A stretch of 64,000 nucleotides of DNA from QFOX01 sp044237845 (GTDB taxonomy: Bacteria > Pseudomonadota > Alphaproteobacteria > Rickettsiales > UBA3002): contig JBIIEL010000005.1 in assembly GCA_044237845.1 (NCBI GenBank), positions 9,366-73,365 on the forward strand, in the 5' to 3' direction. Made by a program: the position numbers and the translations under genes. The notes under the pieces were generated by a model, which saw nothing but the letters and a program-made list of their open reading frames with translations, had not been told where the DNA came from and searched no databases. How positions within the stretch are numbered: position 1 is the stretch's first letter; each line of letters opens with the position of its first letter. Shown here piece by piece: positions 50,258 through 60,200 of the stretch.

Positions 50258-51151
50258 GTGAGCACAGAGTTTACATTACCAGAAGGCGTGGCGGAGCAAC
50301 TTGCGTTCGTCGGCAAACCGCTGGATTGGCCGGGGCAGGATGCATCGCTGCGCAGCCGCGCCACGAACTTCAAGTCCAAGGTCGATGAAGCCGCAGAGCT
50401 GGAGAATCTTAAGCAGGCTGCGTTGGCTGAGATTCCGGCGGAGCTGCAGGGTGATCCGCGAATTGCTAAGCTGATGGAGAAAATTGGCAAGGCCACCAGC
50501 GTTTCGCAAGTGACAGCGCTCATAGCCGAGCTCAACACCGCATTCGCTATTGCCAAAGGTGAGGGCGACCTGAAAGAGCACATCGAACAGGGCGAGATGA
50601 GTGCGGAAGCGCGTGCAGAAGCTTACGAGCGCAAGGCGAAAGAGGCATATAGCTGGTTAAAAGAACATGGCTATGGCGATAAAAAATATGAAGAGGATCG
50701 CGCCGCTATCGAAGAAGAGCAGAAGAAGCATAAAAAGGACTCAGCAGAGTGGCTGGCCTGCGAAGAGAAAAAAGCGGGTTTGGATAAAGATCATTTTGGT
50801 GAAACGGAGACCAAAGCCCATCAAAAAGGCGATACGGAAAGCGAGAAAGTGGCGCATGATGCGAGAGTGGAGGCAGAAAAGCGGGAGCAGGAAACTAAGC
50901 GTCTACGTGACAAGAAAAAAGAAGGTATCCATGCAGGGGAGAAGTCTGCGGTTGATTCCAAGGATAGAGCGCATGCTCCACTAGCAGAGTACCAAACCAC
51001 GTTTGGTGAGATGAAAAATCCTTTAGTAAAGAATGATAACCTGCCTGAAGATGAAATAGGCAAGCAGGATTTGGGCTATTTACCAAGCATGGCGAAAGCA
51101 CAGCGAGCGCCGAAGGATAATTCACAGGGCAAGGGTAATGCAATAGGCTAG
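50258..51151 (+). CDS. Unrecognised highly charged coiled-coil protein, CtrA-type promoter
   Basis: A 297-residue, very hydrophilic protein rich in Lys, Glu and Ala, with a long central coiled coil (about residues 120-245). It has no membrane segment or signal peptide. The tail is disordered and ends in NSQGKGNAIG, sharing the C-terminal motif SQGKGNA with the otherwise different protein at 15750. The start is a GTG at 50258 with AGAGG seven bases upstream. It is followed 30 bp later by a Pho-box-like promoter for 51258, so the two regulatory signals meet here. Confidence 0.75.
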   Translation: MSTEFTLPEGVAEQLAFVGKPLDWPGQDASLRSRATNFKSKVDEAAELENLKQAALAEIPAELQGDPRIAKLMEKIGKATSVSQVTALIAELNTAFAIAKGEGDLKEHIEQGEMSAEARAEAYERKAKEAYSWLKEHGYGDKKYEEDRAAIEEEQKKHKKDSAEWLACEEKKAGLDKDHFGETETKAHQKGDTESEKVAHDARVEAEKREQETKRLRDKKKEGIHAGEKSAVDSKDRAHAPLAEYQTTFGEMKNPLVKNDNLPEDEIGKQDLGYLPSMAKAQRAPKDNSQGKGNAIG

Positions 51152-51181
51152 ATTCATATTAAATATGAATCACTTATCAAT

Positions 51182-51225
51182 CTTCACAAAACTGTCACAC
51201 ACAGTAACGCTCCATTTGCTAGACT
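51182..51225 (+). promoter_or_regulatory. Pho-box-like promoter (site 10)
   Basis: CTTCACAAAACTGTCACA (51182-51199), 20 bp, TAGACT (51220-51225). The leader of about 26 nt contains GGGAGA before the ATG. Confidence 0.75.
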
Positions 51226-51257
51226 CTCTGTAACGAATACGCACAGGGAGAATAGCC

Positions 51258-52349
51258 ATGCCAGGCCGATACGCAAAATACGCAGGAATGGTCGATGATT
51301 TTAAGTTTTATTTTACAACCATTCTTCCAGATCTTATACGTACGGGCTCAAGCCATACCGTAGACCTCTCCAGTTTGAACTGGAAAAGCTGGACTAAGAA
51401 CGATCTCACAAGCTTGGCAACCAACAAATACGCTGTAGATCTCTTTGAATCCCTCATCATCTTTAAAAATGGCGCCGTAGAGAAAAAAGACGGAAAATAT
51501 ACCGTGGATGCCATTGGCGCACAAAACGTGCTAGCAGACTTGGCGCCTACCATCTGTAGCAAAAATACTGGCGATGACCTTGAGCCCTGGCAGCGATTTT
51601 TCGACCTGATTGAGATTGTCCAGCGCGAGACAGCTGGCAAGCGCCCGTCGGCAACTCCGCAGCCGAAATATACCCCCGCCGCCGCGCAGAATACCCCGGC
51701 CTCCACCCAGAAAACCCAATCCGCAGATCTTCCAAAAATTACGGAAGCCACCACAGATGCGATGAAGAAGGCATTCTTCAAAAAACTCGATGACGCATTT
51801 CTTGCCGGGGAGTTTATGATTTCAGTGACTACCAAGGATGGGTCTGTCACCGGCTTGGCATCGAAATGGTGGAGTGAAGGTGTTTTCAACGAGCTGGTAA
51901 AATGCAAAGGCCCCAAATCCGCCGCGTGTCTGGACTATCTGATTGCGCTGTCCTATGAATCCCGAAAGATCGACTGTGGCCCCAAATGCGAGGCCGCCAA
52001 GCAAGCATTGGCAACGCTGGCAACGTCTCTGGGCGATGATACGAAAGAGAACATCAACAGAGTGATTATGGACATGGCGCTCAAAACAAAGCAGCAGCGC
52101 GATGCCTACCGTGCGGGTAAAAAGACGGGTATGGTGCATCCGTCGTATGAGGGAATGCCGGAAAGCCTACCGCTGAATATCGGCCTGAACCGGATGGATG
52201 ATCCCGCGTTCAATCAGCAGGCGGCACTCGACCTCTTCACCAAGAATGCTGTGGTCATGAATACCGAACATTCGTTCATATCGCCCGACCCTAAGGCGGC
52301 GGCACTTGAGGCCGTAAAAGCGCTCAAGGGCAATATCCGTAGCGCGTAA
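51258..52349 (+). CDS. Unrecognised soluble protein, Pho-box-like promoter
   Basis: A 363-residue protein of unknown function. A folded N-terminal part (residues 1-130) is followed by a Pro/Thr/Ala linker (about 135-160, with PAAAQNTPASTQKTQ) and a second folded part (about 165-360). The latter has four Cys in two close pairs (VKCKGPKSAACLDY and KIDCGPKCEAAKQ), which suggests a metal site or disulphides. No membrane helix or signal peptide. GGGAGA is seven bases before the ATG. The gene ends with a strong terminator just before the truncated tRNA-Leu. Confidence 0.75.
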   Translation: MPGRYAKYAGMVDDFKFYFTTILPDLIRTGSSHTVDLSSLNWKSWTKNDLTSLATNKYAVDLFESLIIFKNGAVEKKDGKYTVDAIGAQNVLADLAPTICSKNTGDDLEPWQRFFDLIEIVQRETAGKRPSATPQPKYTPAAAQNTPASTQKTQSADLPKITEATTDAMKKAFFKKLDDAFLAGEFMISVTTKDGSVTGLASKWWSEGVFNELVKCKGPKSAACLDYLIALSYESRKIDCGPKCEAAKQALATLATSLGDDTKENINRVIMDMALKTKQQRDAYRAGKKTGMVHPSYEGMPESLPLNIGLNRMDDPAFNQQAALDLFTKNAVVMNTEHSFISPDPKAAALEAVKALKGNIRSA

Positions 52350-52373
52350 CCGAATTCTCTGTGCGAGAGATGG

Positions 52374-52402
52374 CCCCCGTCTGGCAACAGGCGGGGGTTT
52401 TT
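52374..52402 (+). terminator. Rho-independent terminator
   Basis: CCCCCGTCTG-GCAA-CAGGCGGGGG followed by TTTTT. It is preceded by TCTCTGTGCGAGA, the same block found before the 46211 terminator. Confidence 0.9.
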
Positions 52403-52421
52403 CGTGCCGCGCGGGATTCGC

Positions 52422-52449
52422 TTGCGAAATCTGCCCCCGCCGTTATAAG
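52422..52449 (+). promoter_or_regulatory. tRNA promoter
   Basis: TTGCGA (52422-52427), 16-bp spacer, TATAAG (52444-52449), ending 12 bp before the tRNA 5' end. Confidence 0.6.
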
Positions 52450-52461
52450 TGCCCGTGGAAC

Positions 52462-52505
52462 GCGCATGTGGCGGAATTGGCAGACGCACCAGATTTAGGT
52501 TCGGG
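52462..52505 (+). tRNA. tRNA-Leu(UAG), 5' half only
   Basis: GCGCATG (acceptor 5' strand), TG, a D arm with GCGGAATTGGCAGACGC, and an anticodon arm CCAGA-TTTAGGT-TCGGG with anticodon UAG and one stem mismatch. The variable arm, T arm and the 3' acceptor strand that would pair with GCGCATG are not found downstream. The break at the anticodon arm is a classical attachment site for integrative elements. A promoter precedes it, so an abortive transcript may still be made. Confidence 0.75.
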
Positions 52506-52598
52506 TTTAGTGTATTAAAAACTACTGATTTACATACATAAAGTCAACTAAAAAATGTGTATGTGTAAGTAAATGTGTAAAAAATCAGCCCCGCCCTT
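52506..52598. other. Putative attachment-site flank of an integrated element
   Basis: AT-rich with imperfect inverted and direct repeats (TTTACATACATAAAGT, then ATGTGTATGTGTAAGTAAATG). It has no similarity to the missing tRNA 3' half. It probably holds integrase-arm or element-end sequences. No integrase gene is in the window. Confidence 0.4.
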
Positions 52599-53507
52599 TC
52601 AGCCAATTGTTTCTGCTGCAAATTCTTTGACTGCCAACCGCTGTAAGTAGTCAGTTGCCTTGCTCGCAGCACTGGCTGCCGTGAAGATGGCGCGCTTGTC
52701 AGCTTTAAGGACATTGAGCCAGGAGGCGAGATACTGCGCGTGATCCGCACGAGGATCGACGGTAATGCCCAATTTGGCACAGAGGAACGCGGCACCCAAC
52801 TCGGCCACCAGTTCTTCCATCGCATAGGCCTGATCGCCAAACCGTTTGCCAAGCTGGCGGTCGCAACGATGGGAAGCGGAGGTCCAATGCGTCAGCTCGT
52901 GCAGGAGCGTGGAGTAATAGGACTCCTGAGCAGTGCTGGTTGCAGTGCCAAGAAATGCCTCCTGTGGTGGTAGCTGGATGCTGTCGGTCGAAGGCCGATA
53001 AAAGGCACGTGTGCCACCATGCTCGATGGATGCGCCGGTTGCAGTGACGAATGCATCGGCAGCCTCTATGGGTTCCATCGGATCGGTAACGACCGGCACG
53101 GGGAGCGTGTAGCCATCTACCTGCTCGGCGGCAAAGACCGGGGTTGCCCGTGCAAATAGACGGGTTTTGGATTCTGGTTCGCCATCGTCTTCGGATGCGC
53201 CGTATTCGAGTTCCTTGTAGAAGACAACGTAGGCAGATTTTTCGCCTTTGCGGACTTGTGCGCCTGCTTCGGCCCATTGACGGTAGGTTCCCCAAAGACC
53301 GGAGGTGAAGCAGCGATCTTCGGCTGCGGCCCAAAGGGCAACGATATTCACGCCGCGATATGCTTTCTTCGAGGCGATGTTGGCGGAACGCATGATGGCG
53401 CTGTCGCCACGATGCCAAGGTAGTTGAAAATCTCCGGCACCGCGTTCGATGACGCTGATAATCTGGTTGGTGATATGCTGGTGAATGTCGAATCGTTCTT
53501 GTTTCAT
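52599..53507 (-). CDS. ArdC-like antirestriction/zincin protein
   Basis: A 302-residue protein with the ArdC layout. The N-terminal single-stranded-DNA-binding domain (residues ~1-125; LPWHRGDSAIMRSANIASKK, YRGVNIVALW, GLWGTYRQWAEAGAQVRKGE) precedes a zincin-like metallopeptidase domain with HELTHWT (about residue 215) and EELVAELGAAFLCAKLG supplying the third ligand. ArdC proteins protect incoming conjugative DNA from host restriction. The start at 53507 has GAGGA five bases upstream. Directly after a truncated tRNA gene, it marks the DNA here as part of an integrated mobile element. Confidence 0.9.
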   Translation of the reverse strand: MKQERFDIHQHITNQIISVIERGAGDFQLPWHRGDSAIMRSANIASKKAYRGVNIVALWAAAEDRCFTSGLWGTYRQWAEAGAQVRKGEKSAYVVFYKELEYGASEDDGEPESKTRLFARATPVFAAEQVDGYTLPVPVVTDPMEPIEAADAFVTATGASIEHGGTRAFYRPSTDSIQLPPQEAFLGTATSTAQESYYSTLLHELTHWTSASHRCDRQLGKRFGDQAYAMEELVAELGAAFLCAKLGITVDPRADHAQYLASWLNVLKADKRAIFTAASAASKATDYLQRLAVKEFAAETIG

Positions 53508-53842
53508 GGCTTCCTCTTTTTTGCTTGGGGCCGCTTTGTGCGACCTCATGGGACAAAAAAGACCGGAAGCATCAGCCGGGGTTTCACACGTCGCGCTTTA
53601 GCGCGCCACCCGGTGGGGCGGAGCTGCACAAGCCGAAAGCGAAGCGAAAGGTGCGGAAGCGAGCCGCGTTGAAAACCCGGCGCTTTCGGTCAAACAGTCC
53701 CATACCTGAGGACGCAATGCGGCTATTTAATGGGGGAAGTCTATGAACTTAGGCGCTAGTTCACTATTCTGGTGTTTGATCGTGAGGAAGGGGAAGCCGT
53801 GTGCGCAATCTCCCCAATCCCTCCGAGGATAAAGCCCCGCCA
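53508..53842. other. GC-rich gap upstream of the ArdC-like gene
   Basis: No gene supported. Some short hairpins are present (for example CGCGCTTTAGCGCG near 53600) and the region is typical of leader DNA between divergent mobile-element genes. Confidence 0.4.
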
Positions 53843-53874
53843 TTAACAATTCCTTAAACTTTTATCGGTAAGAT
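53843..53874 (+). promoter_or_regulatory. CtrA-type promoter of the giant-gene operon
   Basis: TTAA (53843-53846), seven bases, TTAA (53854-53857), then TAAGAT (53869-53874), 15 bp from the second TTAA, the same geometry as the 50146 site. Confidence 0.6.
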
Positions 53875-53927
53875 GAGGGGAGTAGCAAACCATGAAAGCG
53901 CTGGGTAACGGCGCAGGAGGCGACCAC

Positions 53928-54275
53928 ATGAACCCCAAGGAACAACGCGAAGCCGTGGGCAAGCGTGTAAATACACTGTTTACCGCACAGGAGATGACAC
54001 TCGGCGCTATGCTGAAAGCAGCGGAGGCCCTCCGAGAGGAACCAGGAATTGCCGCGTTTATGATATCGGTTCCGTGGAAACTGACTTTACCGAACGGCCA
54101 TACGACGCTTGGCAATTCCTATAATTTATCAAGCGCGGCGGATGATATTTATGCGCAGCTTATGTTTCTGTCAGAAACGCACACGTCCGATGCCTTGCTG
54201 ACCCTTGCTCTCGACCCGACCCGCTATACCGACGCGGTGAAGGATGCAGATACCTCTAAGAAGATAGGTCGCTAA
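53928..54275 (+). CDS. Unrecognised small protein preceding the giant gene
   Basis: A 115-residue soluble protein of unknown function, with helical ends and a central hydrophobic strand region (AAFMISVPWKLTLPNGHTTL). AGGAGG lies seven bases before the ATG at 53928; an in-frame ATG at 53892 is also possible. Its stop is one base before the GTG of the giant gene, so the two are co-translated. It could be a chaperone or immunity-like partner of the giant protein, by position only. Confidence 0.65.
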   Translation: MNPKEQREAVGKRVNTLFTAQEMTLGAMLKAAEALREEPGIAAFMISVPWKLTLPNGHTTLGNSYNLSSAADDIYAQLMFLSETHTSDALLTLALDPTRYTDAVKDADTSKKIGR

Positions 54276-54276
54276 C

Positions 54277-57200
54277 GTGCCACATGAGAATGTCGCATCC
54301 TATCTCGCGCTTGATCAGAAGCATTATGACGCGCTGCTCGATCGGATCGTGGCGCAGTTTAACGAGAAATTTCCTGCGCCCCCTTCGGTAGAGAGGCAAG
54401 CTGCCCTGCGGGATTATTTTGCGACCGCCATTACTAAAGGCACTAAAATCTCAGCGATTGATGCGCCTGCGCTAGCGAAGATGTCGGTGCAAGAGATAGA
54501 GAAAGCAGCGCAGAGTCTGCCCGACAAACTTTCGGCGGAGGCGCGCAAAGAGTTCGCGGAAGCCGCTGCTCGCCGCAAGCCCGAAGCGCGATGGGAAAAT
54601 CTATTCAAGAACGGCGGCAATGAAATCATCCTGCCGCTTTCGGTTGTGGATGCTAAATCGGTGGATGATGGCATCGCCGCGCTCATCGAGAAGCACAACG
54701 CACAAGCGGTGGATGCCTATGCGCAGGCGGTTGCTGCAGAAGATAAGCTGGTGGAAGCGGGTACGTTAGAAGATCAACGGCGCATGGCAGGCCGTGACAT
54801 CAACCAGCGCCAGATACGGCGCGACCCAGATGATGCGGCAAAACTCCAAACGTTCAATCCAAAAAAGCAGCAATGGGAAGTCGACCAGAAGCTCGGCAAA
54901 TTTCTCGAAGCACGGAATGAATGGGCGCTGCTCGATGATTTTCAGGTGGAGAATTCACGTAAGGGCGCGGCGGTCAGCACGGGCACCAAAGCGGCCAGCA
55001 TTGCACAATTGGCAACGGGTAATTTTGAGCCCGCCGATAGCTATGCTCCAGAATCCTTGATGGTCGTCATCTCACGCGACCCACAAAAGATAGGTGAGAT
55101 GTCGAGCGGGCAGCACTGGCAGTCCTGCATGGCTGAGGGCGGAGTTAATTTTCATTATGTACCGCATGATATTAAGGCCGGGTCACTTGTAGCCTACGTC
55201 GTCAGCAAGAATGACCCCGAAGCCCGGTATCCATTAATGCGGCAGCTGTTGAAGCCCTTCCACAATGCGGAAACTGGAAAAACCGTTCTCATTCCTGGTA
55301 ATCCTTATGGTGCATATGGGGGTGGCAACTCTTTTACCCGCAATGCTTTAAGCGAAACGTTGAATAGTTTCCTGCGCGAGAAAGTGAGCGGCAATGCATC
55401 TGGTACATTTAAGATGGACTCACAGCTCTATGAAGACGGTCAGGCGACTGTCGTCAAGATAGGCGCGAGTTGGAGTGCAGAAGACATTCAGAAGGGGTTG
55501 ATCGCCTTCCATAACAGTGCAGTGGAAGAGTGGACGCTTGAGTTAGGCAATCGGCTATCCCTCCTCGCCCGCGCCAAAGCGGACCCGGAAGGAACGAATT
55601 ACGCAGAGAAGACGCCTCTGACTGCTGACGTTGTGCAGAAAGCAGAAAGGGAAGCAGCATTCTACAAAAGGAAAATTGCCGCGCTGCAGGATCCAGTTGA
55701 GCTTGGAAAAATATTTTTCAGAGAATTACGTAAAACGACCTTCGGAGCACTACCAGACCCAAGCCTGGTTCTTGAAGTTGTGAAATCTCCCGGCATTGAT
55801 GGTTACACCAAAGCCATTGGCAGAGCATTGCAGGATGGAAACCCAGAGTTACTCAAAGAATATCTGGCGACGCGCCCACTTGAAGAGCGCATCAAGACTT
55901 GTGAAAGCATGGTTAAGAATCTTGATAATCTCATGATCGATAACAAAGAGGCAGCCTCACTATGGGGAGAATATGTAAGAGAGCTTCCCACCGCGCATAA
56001 ACGCATTGCCGCTGCAGATAGATACGATCTAGATATAGCGAAAAAAGAGCCAATGAGAACCGTTGGTGCGAATATCATTATCGATAATATAAACGGGTAT
56101 CGCGAACTTCACCGGTTTGGCCAGAATAAACTAGTAGAAGCTATCGAGAACATTGGTTTTTCTCAGAAAGCGCGCATTAGCCGTACGTGGCTAATTCATG
56201 ATACCATGAGGTCAGAAGATGTGCCCACACAACATCGTGCAGCCACCGCATTTCTTGATCAGATTGATCATCTTGCTGACAAAAAACTAGCTCATAACTA
56301 TATTGAAGATGTTATTAATACAATCTTGTTTGATTTATCCCCCCAATTACCACCAGAAGATGCAAAAATTCTTACGGAACGTGCGAAAAAGGTGCTGGTG
56401 CATACATTTGAACACGCGCCAATATACACGCGTGTAATGTATGCACGAACCTTGCTCACCCGCATGGTTAAAGATGGGGACGTACCAGATGCAGCAAAAG
56501 TCCAACTGAGTGAGGCAACAAAACTCGCGCAGAATGTTCTGCTGGATAATCCAACCGACATGTTCAGGGCAGACCAAAAATTAACAGAACTGCATATTTT
56601 GTTAGATAACCCGAGAGTACTTCCTGTTCAACTCGCTGTTTTGGATGGCTTGGTGGATACTATCGCTGGAAACGATTCAAAGTTAGATTTTACTGCTCGG
56701 AAGCATTTGAAATCGCCGCTGGAGAAATTTGTTAGTCGGATCAGGTATGGCGATAAAGTTGCCACTGAGAATGCTACATCAAAAATGCTAAAACAGGTTG
56801 TTCATAATTATGTGCAGACGATCTGTGAGAATGATCCCATCCAGACGCAGAAATTAATTCAGAATTTGGATAACGCGATCTTCAATATGCAGCATCAGCG
56901 ACGCTTCGATTCGGGGCTGCCTTACCAAGAGAGTTACTACTCGATCCCACTGGGTGAAAGTGTTGGCGCTGTACTCTCGAATCTTGGCACTACGGGGGAG
57001 AAACTTCTGAAAGCGCTAAAAAGCGACGTTTCCATACCCCTTGATGTCCGCGAGCAGCTGAGTTCCCATTCCGCCCCATTGACGATTGTCGATTATATGC
57101 CAGAGAGATTGAATGAGATGGCAAAGCGTCTGGGCATCTCAACCCCTGTCCCTACAGCGGATGTGCTAGCAGAACGTGAATCTCGATTCTTAGCAGAAAC

Positions 57201-60200
57201 CGCAAAAATCATCGCCGCGCACGATCCACGCATGGCACCGGTGGCGGCATCAATTCGTACGTTCCAGGAAGGCGCTAACAAACTATATGCTGGAGTTCCT
57301 GAGCATCCCACGAGTGGAGAAGGCTCTCTCTATGAGTTCCGCGATGGAGAGAAGTCGGGTGTAACGCGCTCACGACGTACGGGGCTACCAACCAGAAACA
57401 CGAGCTCGACCTCTGTGGAGGGTGGGCTGCCTGCAAAACCCATCGAGGCGATTAAAGCTGCTGAATTCAAGGCGAATCAGCAGAATGTGCCCACCCATAA
57501 TACTGCCTATCTCGCGCAGGATCAGGCGCATTACGATGCGGTGCTGGGCAGGCTCGTAGCGGAGTTCAAGCAGGCGCATCCGGAATTCACGGCAGCGAAT
57601 GAGAAGGCGCTGCATGACTATTTCGCAGTGGCCATCAGCAAGGGTGCCGATGTATCGCAAATGAATGGCGATGACCTCGCGCGTATGTCGCAAACCGAAC
57701 TTCAAAAGGCCGCTGAGCAGATCCCCGACAAGCTTTCCAAGGAATCTCGCAAGAAGTTTTCGGATGCCGCAGCGCGCCGCAGTGCGCAGGCGCAATGGGA
57801 TAACCTTTTCACTAATGGTAGCGATCAGATTTACCTCCCTCTCTCTGGCGAAGGGCGTTCGATGGGAAGCCAGATTGATGATTTTCTGGCCGCGCACAAC
57901 ACGCAGGCGGAGCAGAACTACAGCCAAGCCAAGGCGGCAGAGGATGCGCTGGTTGATAAAGGCGAACTCGCCACTGAGCGCCGCCGTGCGGGGCGCGACA
58001 TCAACGAGCGCCAAGTGCGTCGCGACCCGGCTGACCCCGCCAAACTGCAAACGCTGAACCCCAACCCTAAGCCGGGCAAAGATGCGTGGGAGCCTGGGCA
58101 AAAAATCGGAGCGTTTCTTGAGGCGCGCAATCAATGGGCACTGCTCGATGATTTTCAGGTGGAAAATTCCCGCGCCGTTACACCCAAAGTGGCGGATGGT
58201 AACGCACTGCAGGATGGCAGCACAATCATTGGCGGCAAGCCTCTTGCGGCCGATAACTACGCCCCGGAATCGCTGACGGTCGTCATCTCACGCGACCCAC
58301 AGAAGATCGGTGAAATGTCGAGCGGCCAGCATTGGCAATCTTGTATGCGAGAAGGTGGGGAGAACTTCCACTTCGTCCCTGCCGATATTGAGCAAGGCAC
58401 ACTCGTCGCCTATGTGGTGAGCAAGAATGACCCCGAAGCGCGCTATCCGCTGATGCGGCAGTTGTTGAAGCCGTTCCGCAACGCAAAAGGCGAAACGATT
58501 CTGGTGCCCGCCAGAGTGTATGGGACAGAAAGTGGCGGTAGTTCCGGTATTAAAGATGCGTTGAACCAAACCCTAAACGCCTTCGTGCGTGACCAAGTGA
58601 ATGACGGCAAGACCGGTAAATTTAAAATGCCGAAATCGCTCTATGCCGATGCGCAGGCCACTACCGTATCCCTCGGCGAGGCATGGACGCAGGAAAATGT
58701 AACCAAGGCAATGGCCGATTGGCATATGGGTGCACTGAAGGAATGGAATACAGAGCTGCGAACCAGGCAGCAGATGCTATTAGATAATACAACATCGCCT
58801 CCCTTATATGATTCAGGTAACCCTAAAGAAGAGGATACCTGGAAGAAAACAGCTGAAGAGATCACAGTTGCTGAAAAAGAGGTGGATTATTATTCCAGGA
58901 AAATCCGCAGCACGATGGATCCGAAAACGCTAGCCAAGACGTTTTACCGTGCCACCGCAAAATCAAGCATCGGCAATCTGCCAGAAGTTGGACAGTGTAT
59001 AAAGGCTGCGCAATCAACCATCGTTACCGCGCAAGTTAACGGGCTGAATAAGTGGTTGGCAGAGGATATGCCAGGTCCGTGGAAAAAGGAAGCTCTACAC
59101 TATGTTGATCAACTTCATGGTGAAGACCCCCAAATGATCTTTACAGCGCAAGAAACGCATCCAGGATGGGTGTTAATGTATGCAGATCGATTCAGCGACC
59201 TCGGGGATGGCTACGTCTCAACGGCAGCAGAGAAAAATCCAATTGCGGCGTTACGATATGTAGATCGCTACAAAGACCAGCCCCATGCGGAGGCCGTCGT
59301 ACGCACAGCAGCAAGTAAACACCCATCAGCAGCATTGGAGAATGCTGATAAATACATAGAGCAGCCATGGGCAGAGGAAATCATACGCAAAGCGGCAATA
59401 AAAGACCCCAAGGCGGCGTTACAATATGCAGATCGATACAAAGATCAACTCTGGACAAGAGATGTCATCCTTAAAGCAGCGCTCTTCGAACCCGAATATG
59501 CGCGTAGCCTTGTCTCTATAATTCCTGCCGATATTAGTATAACCGAAGCCATAACCAACGGGCCGCGTATCCATGCTATTGCTGAGAAAATTGTCGCCAG
59601 GGGGTCTAGCTCGCAGGCCCAGCAGGATGCGTACCGTGAGTTTCTGGAGTGGCGCAATACGCTGCCGGAGAAAATGCAAAGCTTGGTGTCGGAGGTGCTG
59701 GCGGTGAAGCTGGATATGCTCAATCCGCCAAACAGAGTTATGCGAGCTCTGGGTATGAATAAGCTACGCCAGACCATCCTCACCCAAAACCTGAACTACG
59801 AGCCATTTGTTGTTCCTTCAAGCGAGGCTGCTACAAGTCACACCAGCACCGCCAACGTGCCGGATGGAGCTAACCAGCATCTCACGACGGGCACAAAGGA
59901 TGCAGACCCCACACACGGGACGGGCGGCGACGGCTCTCTCTACGAATTCCGCGATGGTGAGAAGTCGGGTGTAACGCGCTCACGACGTACGGGGCTACCA
60001 ACCAGAAACACGAGCTCGACTTCTGTGGAGGGTGGGCTGCCTGCAAAACCGATCGAGGCGATTAAAGTTGCCGAGTTCAAGGCGAATCAGCAGAATGTAC
60101 CAACCCATAATGCTGCCTATCTCGCACAGGATCAGGCGCATTACGATGCGGTGCTGGGCAGGCTCGTAGCGGAGTTCAAGCAGGCGCATCAAGGCTTCCC

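Noticed and set aside
10534..51225. CRP/FNR-type sites as an explanation of the TCACA motif
   Set aside because: CRP-family sites are inverted repeats (TGTGA-N6-TCACA); here the units are direct repeats with an 11-bp period.
52462..52598. A group I intron splitting tRNA-Leu
   Set aside because: No 3' tRNA half is found downstream, and a protein gene begins within 100 bp, so truncation by an integrated element fits better.
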